Below are positions 43,373 through 52,082 of a stretch of 64,000 nt of DNA, in pieces. Below the pieces are notes generated by a model. That model saw only the letters and a program-made list of their open reading frames with translations. It searched no databases and was not told where the DNA came from. The translations under genes and the position numbers were made by a program. How positions within the stretch are numbered: position 1 is the stretch's first letter; every line of letters starts with the position of its first letter. Source of the DNA: Nocardioides cavernae (GTDB lineage Bacteria; Actinomycetota; Actinomycetes; Propionibacteriales; Nocardioidaceae); contig NZ_JAFBCA010000001.1 in NCBI RefSeq assembly GCF_016907475.1, positions 3,534,001 to 3,598,000 on the forward strand, in the 5' to 3' direction.

Positions 43373-44355
43373 GCGCCCCCACGACCCAGGCGCGCGGTCC
43401 GTGGTTCGACGAGCTGCGCCGCGGTCAGGTCTTCGACTCCGCCCCGGCAGCCACGCTGACCTCGGGCGGCGCCGCCCTGCACCAGGCGATCGTCGGTGAC
43501 CGGCTCCCGCTCGCGACCGACCACGAGCTCGGCCGGCGCCTCGCCGGGCGGGGCCCGCTCGCCCATCCGGCGTACGTCTGGGACACCTCCATCGGGCAGT
43601 CGACGCAGGCCACCCACTTCGTGCGGGCGAACCTCTTCTACCGCGGGCTGGCCTTCCGGCGGCTGCCGGCGCTGGGCGACACGTTGTCCACGACCACCAC
43701 CGTCGTCGGCCTCAGGCAGAACACCCCGCGTGAGGGGAAGCCGCTCACCGGGCTGGCCGCCCTCCGCATCAGCACCGTCGACCAGGACGGCGCACCCGTC
43801 CTGGACTACCACCGGTGCGCGATGCTCCCGCTCTCCCCCGGCACCTCGCCCACCGACCACGCCGACGACCTCTCGTCGATCGGCTCGGGGGCCGAGGTCG
43901 CGCTCGGCATGCTCGACGGCCTCGACGTCAGCGCCCTCCCGGAGCGCCCTGCGCCGCCCGCCGTCGGGACCACGATCGAGGTGGTCGGCGGCGACGTGGT
44001 CAGCAGCGCGCCCGAGCTGGCCAGGCTGACCCTCAACCTCGCGCAGGTGCACCACGACGCGCGTGCCGGTGGGGGTCGGCGGCTGGTCTACGGGGGCCAC
44101 ACCATCGGCATCGCCGCGGCCCAGGCGAGCCGCGCGCTCCCGGGCCTCGTCACGATCCTCGGGTGGCGCTCCTGCGACCACACCGGTCCGGTGCACGAGG
44201 GCGACACCCTGCGCAGCACCGTCACCGTCGAGGACGTACGTCCGGGGCCGGGAGGCACGCACGTGCTCGACCTCCGCTCGGTGGTCACCGCCGACGCCAC
44301 GGACGGCGGCGACCCGCGACCCGTGCTCGACTGGCGCTTCGCGGGGTGGTGCTGA
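43369..44355 (+). CDS. Double-hotdog MaoC-like hydratase, candidate mesaconyl-CoA hydratase
   Basis: 328 aa with two hotdog halves. N-terminal half has GGAALHQAIVGDRLPLATDH; C-terminal half has LNLAQVHHDARAG and GHTIGIAAAQASRALPG. Size and arrangement fit mesaconyl-CoA hydratase (Mch/Meh) rather than the short single-domain MaoC proteins. Would hydrate mesaconyl-CoA to citramalyl- or methylmalyl-CoA. ATG at 43369 overlaps the CitE stop (ATGA). Confidence 0.82.
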   Translation: MSAPTTQARGPWFDELRRGQVFDSAPAATLTSGGAALHQAIVGDRLPLATDHELGRRLAGRGPLAHPAYVWDTSIGQSTQATHFVRANLFYRGLAFRRLPALGDTLSTTTTVVGLRQNTPREGKPLTGLAALRISTVDQDGAPVLDYHRCAMLPLSPGTSPTDHADDLSSIGSGAEVALGMLDGLDVSALPERPAPPAVGTTIEVVGGDVVSSAPELARLTLNLAQVHHDARAGGGRRLVYGGHTIGIAAAQASRALPGLVTILGWRSCDHTGPVHEGDTLRSTVTVEDVRPGPGGTHVLDLRSVVTADATDGGDPRPVLDWRFAGWC

Positions 44356-45608
44356 TGAGTGCGCCGCTCACCGGCCTCCGGGTCGTGGAGACGACGAGCT
44401 TCGTGGCAGGTCCCCTGGCCGGGATGACCCTCGCCCAGCTCGGCGCCGAGGTGATCCGCCTCGACCCGGCGTCCGGTCCTGCCGACGCGGGTCGCTGGCC
44501 GCTCGACCGCGACGGTCACAGCCTGTTCTGGTCCGGGCTCAACAAGGGCGTGCGGTCGGTCGCGCTCGACTTCCGGAGCCCCGAGGGGCAGGAGCTGGCG
44601 AGCGCGCTGGTCACGGCGCCCGGTGAGGACGCCGGGCTGTTCGTCGACAACACGATCGGCCGCGACTTCCTCTCCTACGAGGCGCTGAGCGCGCGCCGTG
44701 CGGACCTGGTGCACGTGCACATCCAGGGCCACCCGGACGGACGCCCGGCCATGGACTACGCGGTCAACCCGCTCTACGGCGTGCCGATGCTCACCCGGCA
44801 GGTCGACAGCGAGCGCCCGGTCAACCACGTGCTGCCCGCGTGGGACATCGCGACCGGCCTCCTCGCCGTCTCCGGGCTGCTGGCCGGTCTGCACCGCCGG
44901 CGCCAGGACGGAGTCGGGTCCCGGATCGACCTGGCCCTGGCCGACGTCGCGGCCGCCCACGTCGCCCACCTCGGCTGGCTGGCCGAGGCGGCCGAGCGCG
45001 GCCACGACCGGCCCCGGCTGGGCAACCACATGTTCGGCGCCTTCGGCGTCGACTTCGCGTGCGCCGACGGCCGCCGTGTCATCGCGGTCGCCATCACCCG
45101 CCAGCAGTGGGGCGACCTGGTGCGGCTCACCGGGACGGGCGTCGTCTTCGACGCGCTCGCGGCGAGCACCGGCGCCGACCTGTCCGTCGAGGGGCAGCGG
45201 TTCGAGCACCGCTCGATCATCGAGGCCGTGCTCGCCCCGTGGTTCGCGGCCCGCACCGCCGCCGAGGTCGTGGCCGCCGCCGCGGACAGCCGGGTGATGG
45301 TCGGCGAGTTCCGCTCGCCGAAGGAGGTCGTCGACGCCTATCGGCGCGGCGACGAGTCCGCCGTCCTCGTGGAGGTCGAGCAGGGCGGCAGCCCGATGCT
45401 CACCGGCACGTCGCCGCTGCGCTGGGACCGGGCGTACGCCGTGCCGCGTCCCGCACCGGCCTTCGGGTCCGACACCGAGTGGGCGCTGGCCGACGTGCTC
45501 GGACTGAGCGACCTCGAGATCGGCCGGCTCGCCGACGCCGGCGTCGTACGCCCCTCCTCCCCCTCCCCCACTTCTGCCCCCACCCCTGCGATGAACGGAG
45601 CACGCTGA
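44355..45608 (+). CDS. CaiB/BaiF class III CoA transferase, candidate mesaconyl-CoA C1-C4 transferase
   Basis: 417 aa. Starts LTGLRVVETTSFVAGPLAGM, with KGVRSVALDFRSPEG and the catalytic-Asp region AMDYAVNPLYGVPMLT. This DY.VN..GVP pattern and the length fit 2-methylfumaryl-CoA isomerase (Mct, an intramolecular CoA transferase) better than formyl- or carnitine-CoA transferases. Between a MaoC hydratase and an acyl-CoA dehydrogenase it would shift CoA from C1 to C4 of mesaconate. Overlaps both neighbours by 1 nt (TGATG). An intermolecular mesaconate or citramalate CoA-transferase is the alternative. Confidence 0.8.
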   Translation: MSAPLTGLRVVETTSFVAGPLAGMTLAQLGAEVIRLDPASGPADAGRWPLDRDGHSLFWSGLNKGVRSVALDFRSPEGQELASALVTAPGEDAGLFVDNTIGRDFLSYEALSARRADLVHVHIQGHPDGRPAMDYAVNPLYGVPMLTRQVDSERPVNHVLPAWDIATGLLAVSGLLAGLHRRRQDGVGSRIDLALADVAAAHVAHLGWLAEAAERGHDRPRLGNHMFGAFGVDFACADGRRVIAVAITRQQWGDLVRLTGTGVVFDALAASTGADLSVEGQRFEHRSIIEAVLAPWFAARTAAEVVAAAADSRVMVGEFRSPKEVVDAYRRGDESAVLVEVEQGGSPMLTGTSPLRWDRAYAVPRPAPAFGSDTEWALADVLGLSDLEIGRLADAGVVRPSSPSPTSAPTPAMNGAR

Positions 45609-46804
45609 TGCCTCGCCTCTGCCAGACCGATGGCCTCTCCGAGGACCAGTCCGAGATCGTGAAGGCCGTCCGGCAGTTCGTGGACGAGCAGATCATCCCG
45701 GTGGCCCAGGAGCTCGAGCATGCTGACGAGTACCCGACCGAGATCGTCGAGGGGTTGAAGGAGCTCGGGGTGTTTGGGCTGACGATCCCCGAGGAGTTCG
45801 GCGGGCTGGGCGAGTCGCTGTTGACGTACGCGCTGGTGGTCGAGGAGATCGCGCGGGGGTGGATGAGCGTGTCGGGGGTGATCAACACCCACTTCATCGT
45901 GGCCTACATGCTGATCCAGCACGGCACCGAGGAGCAGAAGGCCACGTACCTGCCGCGGATGGCGACCGGGGAGGTGCGGGGCGCGTTCTCCATGTCCGAG
46001 CCCGGTCTGGGCTCCGACGTGTCCGCGGTGTCGACCAAGGCCACCAAGAATGAGGACGGCTCGTACTCGATCACGGGGCAGAAGATGTGGCTGACCAACG
46101 GCGCCACCTCCACCCTCGTGGCCGTCTTGACCAAGACCGACGAGGGCAACGAGTCGGTGTACAAGAACATGACGACGTTCCTGGTGGAGAAGGAGGCCGG
46201 GTTCGGTCAGACCGCGCAGGGGATCACCGTGCCGGGCAAGATCGACAAGATGGGCTACAAGGGCGTCGAGACCACCGAGCTGATCCTCGAAGGACATGTG
46301 ATCGCCGCCGACCAGGTGCTGGGTGGGGAGCCCGGCAAGGGGTTCTTCCAGATGATGGACGGCGTCGAGGTCGGCCGCGTCAACGTCGCCGCCCGCGCGT
46401 GCGGTCTGGCGTGGCGCGGGTTCGAGCTCGCCATCGCCTACGCCCAGCAGCGCAAGACGTTCGGGAAGGCGATCGCGGAGCACCAGGCGGTGCTGTTCCG
46501 GCTCGCGGAGATGGCCACCAAGGTCGAGGTCGCGCACACGATGATGGTCAAGGCCGCCCGGTTGAAGGACACCGGGCAGCGGATGGACGTCGAGGCCGGG
46601 ATGGCCAAGATGGTCGCGTCCGAGTACGCCAACGAGGTCGTCGAGGACTCCTTCCGCATCCACGGCGGCTACGGCTACTCCAAGGAGTACGAGATCGAAC
46701 GCCTGATGCGCGAGGTCAAGTTCATGCTCATCGGCGAAGGCACCTCCGACATCCAGAAGATGATCATCGGTCGCAGCCTCCTCAAGGACTACCAGCTGCG
46801 CTGA
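45608..46804 (+). CDS. Acyl-CoA dehydrogenase, candidate methylsuccinyl-CoA dehydrogenase
   Basis: 398 aa, standard ACAD fold: GVFGLTIPEEFGGLG, FSMSEPGLGSDVSAVSTKA (FAD/substrate loop), QQRKTFGKAIAEHQAV and IHGGYGYSKEYEIERLMRE. The catalytic Glu is in the C-terminal IGEGTSDIQ. Family sequence alone does not fix substrate; the preceding Mct/hydratase/lyase genes favour oxidation of 2-methylsuccinyl-CoA to mesaconyl-CoA. GGAG lies 8 nt before the ATG. Last gene of the four-gene operon. Confidence 0.88.
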   Translation: MPRLCQTDGLSEDQSEIVKAVRQFVDEQIIPVAQELEHADEYPTEIVEGLKELGVFGLTIPEEFGGLGESLLTYALVVEEIARGWMSVSGVINTHFIVAYMLIQHGTEEQKATYLPRMATGEVRGAFSMSEPGLGSDVSAVSTKATKNEDGSYSITGQKMWLTNGATSTLVAVLTKTDEGNESVYKNMTTFLVEKEAGFGQTAQGITVPGKIDKMGYKGVETTELILEGHVIAADQVLGGEPGKGFFQMMDGVEVGRVNVAARACGLAWRGFELAIAYAQQRKTFGKAIAEHQAVLFRLAEMATKVEVAHTMMVKAARLKDTGQRMDVEAGMAKMVASEYANEVVEDSFRIHGGYGYSKEYEIERLMREVKFMLIGEGTSDIQKMIIGRSLLKDYQLR

Positions 46805-46862
46805 CCGCTACCGCGCCGCTTTCGTGGTCGTGTCCAGCGAGAGCCTGACAACCCACCGAGCG

Positions 46863-47390
46863 CTACCGGCCCACCCACGGGCCGAAGGTACGTCGCTCCG
46901 GCGCCCAGTCAGCCGAGCCGGTGATCTCGTCCTCGAACTTCACCGCCACGCGGACCCTCTTCGGGTCACCCAGGCACGTCCTCGGGATCCGGACGGAGAC
47001 CGGCTGGTCGTCGAACATGTCGGCGTGGGCCCGCATGCCCGGGCACTGCACGGTCCGGATCGGTCGTTGCCCGAAGGATTCCACGACCGCGATCCCGCTG
47101 CCGAAGTCGGAGTTGGCGCGGAACGACACGTGGAACGTGGGTCGAGGCCCTCGTCCGGTGTCGATCCAGAACGAGTAGACCTGCCCAGCGTCGAGCGGCA
47201 CGGCCGACCGGACGCGGACCTTCACCGCGTTCGCGTGCACGACGCGGACCCGCGTGATGTCCACGGCCGTCGAGTCCCCCACCGGGTCGTCGAACGACCC
47301 GTGTCCCGCGTGCGCCGTCCCCGGCAGTGCGAGCACTGCGCCCACCGTGACCGCAGCCAGTGCGCGAGCACTCCATCTCGTGGTGTCCAT
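46863..47390 (-). CDS. Secreted protein of unknown function
   Basis: 175 aa. Sec signal peptide (residues 1-28, cleavage after AHA), then a beta-rich domain with DDPVGDSTAVDITRVRVVH, VYSFWIDTGRGPRPTFHVSF and two Cys (about 122 and 146) that could form a disulphide. The start of the mature part resembles DOMON-like or calcium-binding exported beta-sandwich proteins, but I do not recognise a named family. GGGGAG lies 5 nt before the ATG at 47390. Divergent from the cytidylyltransferase. Confidence 0.7.
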   Translation of the reverse strand: MDTTRWSARALAAVTVGAVLALPGTAHAGHGSFDDPVGDSTAVDITRVRVVHANAVKVRVRSAVPLDAGQVYSFWIDTGRGPRPTFHVSFRANSDFGSGIAVVESFGQRPIRTVQCPGMRAHADMFDDQPVSVRIPRTCLGDPKRVRVAVKFEDEITGSADWAPERRTFGPWVGR

Positions 47391-47465
47391 GCGACTCCCC
47401 CTCGCCGGCCCCCATGGTCGCGCCGGCGCACCCCGACCGCAAGGGTCAGCGATACGTTCACGGGC

Positions 47466-47900
47466 ATGCCACACGACCAGGAGACAGCTCGTGTGTACGT
47501 CGACATGGTGGGCGACCTGTTCCACGCCGGCCACGTCGCACTGCTGCGCGAGGCGCGAAGCCACGGTGACCGGCTGGTCGTCGGCGTCCTCTCGGACGAG
47601 ACGGCAGCGGCGTACAAGCGGCGACCGATCATGACCCTCGACGAACGGGTCGCCGTGATCGAGGCGTGCCGGTGGGTCGACGAGGTGATCGCTGACGCAC
47701 CGTTCACCGTGACCGAGGACTTCCTCGAGGAGCACGCGATCACCACGGTCGTCCACGGCGACGACCTGTCACCCGAAGGCGCTGCGTCGATCTACGGACC
47801 AGTTGTCGCGACGGGTCGGTTCGTCGCGGTGCCGCGCACGGACGGCATCTCCACGACCGAGGTGATCCGCCGGGTGCGCGAGGCTGCCTCACCTGAGTGA
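47466..47900 (+). CDS. Cytidylyltransferase-like nucleotidyltransferase
   Basis: 144 aa. YVDMVGDLFHAGHVALLREA contains the HxGH nucleotide-binding motif and RTDGISTTEVIRRV the ISTT motif of the glycerol-3-phosphate, choline-phosphate and ethanolamine-phosphate cytidylyltransferases. The GDLFHAGH spacing is nearest the ethanolamine/choline-phosphate type. Likely role in CDP-activated headgroup or polyol formation; no partner kinase or phosphotransferase lies next to it. Confidence 0.85.
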   Translation: MPHDQETARVYVDMVGDLFHAGHVALLREARSHGDRLVVGVLSDETAAAYKRRPIMTLDERVAVIEACRWVDEVIADAPFTVTEDFLEEHAITTVVHGDDLSPEGAASIYGPVVATGRFVAVPRTDGISTTEVIRRVREAASPE

Positions 47901-47913
47901 CCGCACTCTGAGC

Positions 47914-48002
47914 GGCGTGTCGGACGACCACAACTCGCGGCGAGCAGCGGGGCTCACGCTCACACGGAGTGCGGGACGGGACTTCTGGTCGTCCGACGCG
48001 CC
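47914..48002. repeat. 17-bp inverted repeat with 55-nt spacer
   Basis: Arms GGCGTGTCGGACGACCA (47914-47930) and TGGTCGTCCGACGCGCC (47986-48002) match at 16 of 17 positions. They fill the space between the convergent cytidylyltransferase and acetyltransferase genes. Could act as a two-way terminator or be a small mobile-type repeat; no target-site duplication is evident. Confidence 0.6.
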
Positions 48003-48012
48003 GCGCGATGGC

Positions 48013-48567
48013 TCACTCGCGCCGGAGCAGGGCGGTCAGGTCGGGCCACGCGTAGACGGTCTCCGGGAGCAGCAGGCCCTCCTCGTCGAAGGTCCGCTGC
48101 TCGACCTCGCGTCCGCCCATCGCCTCGTAGAACTCCCGGGCGGGCAGGTTGGAGGTGAGGACACCGATGCGCAGCGCGGTGAACCCGAGGGACCGCAGCT
48201 GCGCCGCCACGGTGTGTAGCAGGAGCCGCCCCGCGCCGTGCCGCTGGTGGGACGGAAGGACATAGAGGGCGATGACCTGGGCCGTGGCACCGGACGCGTC
48301 GGACTCGTCCGTCGTTCCCAGGACGAGAGCGACGGGCTCACCCGGTCCCTCCTCGGCGACGAGCAGGACGGTCCGCAGCTGGTCGTCCGTGGCCATCTCG
48401 GACAGCAGCCGGGCCCAGCCCTCCGCAGACACCTCCGGGGTCCACTCCTCGACCCGCTTCCGCCACGCCTCCTCGGGCATCTGACCGCGATGAGCCGACA
48501 ACCACGCCTCGACGATCACCCGGCCCAGGGCCGGTGCATCCTCGAGCAGTGCGGAGCGGACCTCCAC
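48013..48567 (-). CDS. GNAT-family N-acetyltransferase
   Basis: 184 aa. Acetyl-CoA binding motif QRHGAGRLLLHTVAAQL (R/QxxGxG/A), preceded by VIALYVLPSH and followed by ALRIGVLTSNLPAREFYEAMGG, a complete GNAT core. Substrate unknown. Start taken as GTG at 48567 because GGAGG lies about 10 nt upstream; the frame is open to a TTG at 48621, which would sit against the pcaF LysR box. Confidence 0.85.
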   Translation of the reverse strand: MEVRSALLEDAPALGRVIVEAWLSAHRGQMPEEAWRKRVEEWTPEVSAEGWARLLSEMATDDQLRTVLLVAEEGPGEPVALVLGTTDESDASGATAQVIALYVLPSHQRHGAGRLLLHTVAAQLRSLGFTALRIGVLTSNLPAREFYEAMGGREVEQRTFDEEGLLLPETVYAWPDLTALLRRE

Positions 48568-48624
48568 GGCCGGATCACCTCCCGCAGCGTTTAGGACTTC
48601 GAACGTCTCAGTGACTGCCAAACG

Positions 48625-48663
48625 GATACTTCACTGTATCGAACGTCACGATTAGGTTCGACC
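48625..48663 (+). promoter_or_regulatory. LysR box and promoter of the pcaF operon
   Basis: GATAC (48625-48629), TTCACT, GTATC (48636-48640), 12 nt, then TAGGTTCGACC (48653-48663) one base before the ATG at 48665. Dyad, spacing and the TAGGTTCGACC block match the CitE promoter at 42461, indicating control by the same LysR protein and probable leaderless transcription. Confidence 0.7.
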
Positions 48664-48664
48664 C

Positions 48665-49879
48665 ATGCCCGACATCGTCATCTGTGAACCCGTACGCACC
48701 CCGGTGGGTCGTTACGGGGGCGCGTTCGCCTCCCTGTCCGCCGTCGACCTGGCGTCGACCACCCTGACCGAGCTCGTGCGTCGGACGGGCCTGCAGGAGG
48801 GCGACGTCGACGACGTGATCCTCGGCAACTGCTACCCCAGCGGCGAGAACCCGGCCATCGGCCGCATCGCCGCGCTCGACGCGGGCCTCGGCACCGGCGT
48901 GCCCGGCCTGCAGCTCGACCGTCGCTGCGGCTCCGGCCTGCAGGCGGTGCTCTACGCCGCCTCGCAGATCGCCAGCGGTGCCGGCACCCTGATCGTCGCC
49001 GGCGGCGCCGAGTCGATGTCCAACGTCGAGCACTACGCCCTCGGCCTGCGCACGGGGGTCAAGGGCGGATCGGTCGAGCTGATGGACCGTCTGGTCCGCG
49101 CCCGCGAGACCGCCGGCGGCAGGGACCACCCGGTCCCCGGCGGCATGCTCGAGACGGCCGAGAACCTCCGCAGGGAGTACGACATCTCGCGCGAGGAGCA
49201 GGACGAGCTCTCCGTCCGCTCCCAGCAGCGGGCCGGTGCCGCCCACGAGGCCGGTCGGTTCGCCGACGAGCTCGTGCCGGTCACCGTCCCGGGCCGCCGC
49301 GGCAAGCCGGACGTCGTCGTCGACCGCGACGAGCACCCCCGTCCCGAGACCACCCTGGAGCAGCTCGCCGCGCTGCGGCCGGTGCGCCAGAAGATCGACG
49401 ACGCCTCCACCGTCACCGCCGGCAACGCGAGCGGCCAGAACGACGGAGCCGCGATGTGCGTCGTGACCACCCGCGAGGAGGCCGAGCGTCGCGGCCTGCG
49501 CCCGCTGCTCGCCCTGAGGTCCTGGGCCGTGGCCGGTGTCGGCCCGGAGGTGATGGGCATCGGTCCGGTCCCCGCGACCGCCGCCGCCCTCGACCGCGCC
49601 GGGCTCACCCTCGACGAGATCGACCTGATCGAGCTCAACGAGGCGTTCGCCGCCCAGGTGCTGGCCTGCCTGCGAGAGTGGAAGGTCGACCCCACCGACG
49701 ATCGGCTCAACCCCAACGGGTCGGGCATCTCGCTCGGTCACCCGGTCGGCGCCACCGGCGCCCGCATCCTGGCGACCATGGCCCACGAGATGCAGCGCCG
49801 CGAGTCGCGCTACGGCCTCGAGACCATGTGCATCGGCGGCGGCCAGGGCCTCGCCGCCATTTTCGAGCGGGTCGCCTGA
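48665..49879 (+). CDS. pcaF: 3-oxoadipyl-CoA thiolase
   Basis: 404 aa thiolase: nucleophile Cys in LDRRCGSGLQAV (about residue 90), ESMSNVEHY, NASGQNDGAA, LNEAFAAQ, and C-terminal GHPVGATGARIL and MCIGGGQG. Cleaves 3-oxoadipyl-CoA to acetyl-CoA and succinyl-CoA; a methyl-substituted substrate would give methylsuccinyl-CoA. First gene of pcaF-pcaD-pcaI-pcaJ. The next ATG overlaps its stop. Confidence 0.92.
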   Translation: MPDIVICEPVRTPVGRYGGAFASLSAVDLASTTLTELVRRTGLQEGDVDDVILGNCYPSGENPAIGRIAALDAGLGTGVPGLQLDRRCGSGLQAVLYAASQIASGAGTLIVAGGAESMSNVEHYALGLRTGVKGGSVELMDRLVRARETAGGRDHPVPGGMLETAENLRREYDISREEQDELSVRSQQRAGAAHEAGRFADELVPVTVPGRRGKPDVVVDRDEHPRPETTLEQLAALRPVRQKIDDASTVTAGNASGQNDGAAMCVVTTREEAERRGLRPLLALRSWAVAGVGPEVMGIGPVPATAAALDRAGLTLDEIDLIELNEAFAAQVLACLREWKVDPTDDRLNPNGSGISLGHPVGATGARILATMAHEMQRRESRYGLETMCIGGGQGLAAIFERVA

Positions 49880-50655
49880 TGAGCGCCGTGGCCGTCCACC
49901 ACGTCGTGACCGGGCCCGAGGACGCACCCGTGGTCGTCCTGTCCAACTCCCTCGGTTCCACGACGTCCATGTGGGACGCCCAAGTCGACGAGCTGGCCGA
50001 ACACTTCCGCGTCGTCCGCTACGACACCCGCGGCCACGGCGGCTCCCCCGTCCCGCAGGGCCCGTACGACATCGACGACCTCGCCGACGACGTCGTCGCC
50101 CTCCTCGACACCCTCGGCGTGGAGAAGGCGCACGTGGTCGGTCTCTCGCTGGGCGGCATGACCGGCATGCGCCTCGCCGCCCGCAACCCCGAGCGCGTCG
50201 ACCGCCTCGTGGTGCTGTGCACCGGCGCCCGGCTCGAGCCGTCGAGCGCGTGGCACGACCGCGCCGCGACCGTGCGTGCGAACGGGAGCACCGCCGTGGC
50301 CGAGGCCGTCGTCGCGCGGTGGTACACCCCGGAGTTCCTGGAGAAGAACCCCGACGTGAAGGCCGCGTGCGAGGGCATCGTGGCGGCCACCCCTGCCGAG
50401 GGCTACGCCTCGTGCTGCGAGGTCATCGCCGAGATGGACCTGCGTGACGACCTCCGCGGCATCGCCGCGCCGACGCTGGCGATCGCCGGCGCCGACGACC
50501 CGGCCACCCCTCCCCCGCACCTCGAGGCGATCGCCGACAGCGTGCAGGACGGGCACCTGCTCGTCGTGCCCGAGTCGGCCCACCTCGCCAACGCCGAGCA
50601 GCCGCAGACCATCACCCCCGCGATCATCGCGCACCTGAAGGGCGGGGCGGCATGA
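49879..50655 (+). CDS. pcaD: 3-oxoadipate enol-lactonase
   Basis: 258 aa alpha/beta hydrolase: [19 protein letters not shown] (oxyanion region), [12 protein letters not shown], nucleophile elbow [10 protein letters not shown], Asp in [10 protein letters not shown] and His in [12 protein letters not shown]. Hydrolyses the enol-lactone from both the pca and cat branches. Unfused here, in agreement with the separate pcaC at 15482. Overlaps pcaF (TGATG) and pcaI (ATGA). Confidence 0.93.
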   Translation: MSAVAVHHVVTGPEDAPVVVLSNSLGSTTSMWDAQVDELAEHFRVVRYDTRGHGGSPVPQGPYDIDDLADDVVALLDTLGVEKAHVVGLSLGGMTGMRLAARNPERVDRLVVLCTGARLEPSSAWHDRAATVRANGSTAVAEAVVARWYTPEFLEKNPDVKAACEGIVAATPAEGYASCCEVIAEMDLRDDLRGIAAPTLAIAGADDPATPPPHLEAIADSVQDGHLLVVPESAHLANAEQPQTITPAIIAHLKGGAA

Positions 50656-51443
50656 GCACCATCGACCGCATCGACAAGGTCGTCAGCGGCGCCGACGAGG
50701 CCGTCGCCGACATCGCGCCGGGCTCCAGCCTGGCCGTCGGGGGTTTCGGCCTCGTCGGCATCCCGTGGACGCTGATCAGCGCCCTCCTCGACCAGGGCGC
50801 CGACGACCTCACGGTGGTCTCCAACAACTGCGGCGTCGACGGCGCGGGCCTCGGCCTGCTCCTCGAGGCCCGCCGGATCACCCGGGTCATCGCGTCGTAC
50901 GTCGGCGAGAACAAGGAGTTCGGCCGGCAGTACCTCGCCGGCGAGCTGACCGTCGAGCTCACCCCGCAGGGCACCCTCGCCGAGCGGATGCGGGCCGGCG
51001 GGGCCGGCATCGGGGCGTTCTTCACCCCGACCGGCGTCGGCACGATGGTCTCCGAGGGCGGCCTGCCCTGGCGCTACCACCCCGACGGCACCGTGGCGCT
51101 GGCCTCGGAGCCCAAGGAGGTGCGCACCTTCCACGGCGTCGACATGGTGCTCGAGGAGTCGATCGTCACCGACGTCGCGCTCGTCCGGGCAGCCAAGGTG
51201 GACCGCGCCGGCAACTGCGTGTTCCACGCCTCCGCCCGCAACTTCAACATCCCGGCCGCGATGGCCGGACGACTGACGATCGTCGAGGCCGAGGAGGTCG
51301 TCGAGATCGGCGACATCGACCCGGACGACGTCCACCTGCCCGGTGTCTTCGTCCAGCGCGTCGTCGAGCTGACGCCGACCCAGGCGCACGAGAAGGACAT
51401 CGAGAAGCTGACCACCCGACCCCGAGAGGCGGCGACGGCATGA
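50652..51443 (+). CDS. pcaI: 3-oxoadipate CoA-transferase alpha subunit
   Basis: 263 aa class I CoA transferase subunit [46 protein letters not shown] and [16 protein letters not shown]. Transfers CoA from succinyl-CoA to 3-oxoadipate with PcaJ. ATGA overlaps on both sides. Confidence 0.93.
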   Translation: MSTIDRIDKVVSGADEAVADIAPGSSLAVGGFGLVGIPWTLISALLDQGADDLTVVSNNCGVDGAGLGLLLEARRITRVIASYVGENKEFGRQYLAGELTVELTPQGTLAERMRAGGAGIGAFFTPTGVGTMVSEGGLPWRYHPDGTVALASEPKEVRTFHGVDMVLEESIVTDVALVRAAKVDRAGNCVFHASARNFNIPAAMAGRLTIVEAEEVVEIGDIDPDDVHLPGVFVQRVVELTPTQAHEKDIEKLTTRPREAATA

Positions 51444-52081
51444 GCTGGACGCGTGACGAGATGGCCGCGCGTGCGGCGCTGGAGCTGAAGCCCGGTGAGT
51501 ACGTCAACCTCGGGATCGGCCTGCCGACGATGATCCCGGCCCACCTTCCGGCGAGCTCGACGGTGACCCTGCACGCCGAGAACGGCATCCTCGGCGTCGG
51601 CCCCTACCCCTACGAGGACGAGGTCGATCCCGACCTCATCAACGCCGGCAAGCAGACGGTCACCGTGCTGCCGGGCGCGTCGTTCTTCGACTCCTCGCTG
51701 AGCTTCGCGATGATCCGCGGCAGCCACATCGACACCGCCGTCCTCGGCGGGATGCAGGTCTCCATGGCCGGCGACCTCGCCAACTGGATGGTGCCCGGGT
51801 CGATGGTCAAGGGCATGGGCGGCGCGATGGACCTCGTCAGCGGCGCCCGCCGGGTGATCGTGCTGATGGAGCACGTGTCGCGCAGCGGCAGCCACAAGCT
51901 GGTCGCGGAGTGCGACCTGCCGCTGACGGGTCGCCGGGTCGTCGACCGCGTGATCACGGATCTCGGCGTCCTCGACGTCGCGGGCGACGGCTTCGAGCTC
52001 GTCGAGCTCGCGCCGGGCGTCACCGTCGAGGAGATCTCCGAGCGCACCGGGGCCCCGGTCCGGGTGCCGGTCGGGGTCTGA
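51440..52081 (+). CDS. pcaJ: 3-oxoadipate CoA-transferase beta subunit
   Basis: 213 aa class I CoA transferase subunit [17 protein letters not shown], catalytic Glu in [18 protein letters not shown], and [22 protein letters not shown]. Completes the 3-oxoadipate:succinyl-CoA transferase. Short C-terminal Val-rich end; 1 nt separates it from the SnoaL-like gene. Confidence 0.93.
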   Translation: MSWTRDEMAARAALELKPGEYVNLGIGLPTMIPAHLPASSTVTLHAENGILGVGPYPYEDEVDPDLINAGKQTVTVLPGASFFDSSLSFAMIRGSHIDTAVLGGMQVSMAGDLANWMVPGSMVKGMGGAMDLVSGARRVIVLMEHVSRSGSHKLVAECDLPLTGRRVVDRVITDLGVLDVAGDGFELVELAPGVTVEEISERTGAPVRVPVGV

Positions 52082-52082
52082 C

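Noticed and set aside
48568-48621. TTG start at 48621 for the acetyltransferase
   Set aside because: It would abut the pcaF LysR box and lacks a ribosome site; a GTG at 48567 follows GGAGG.
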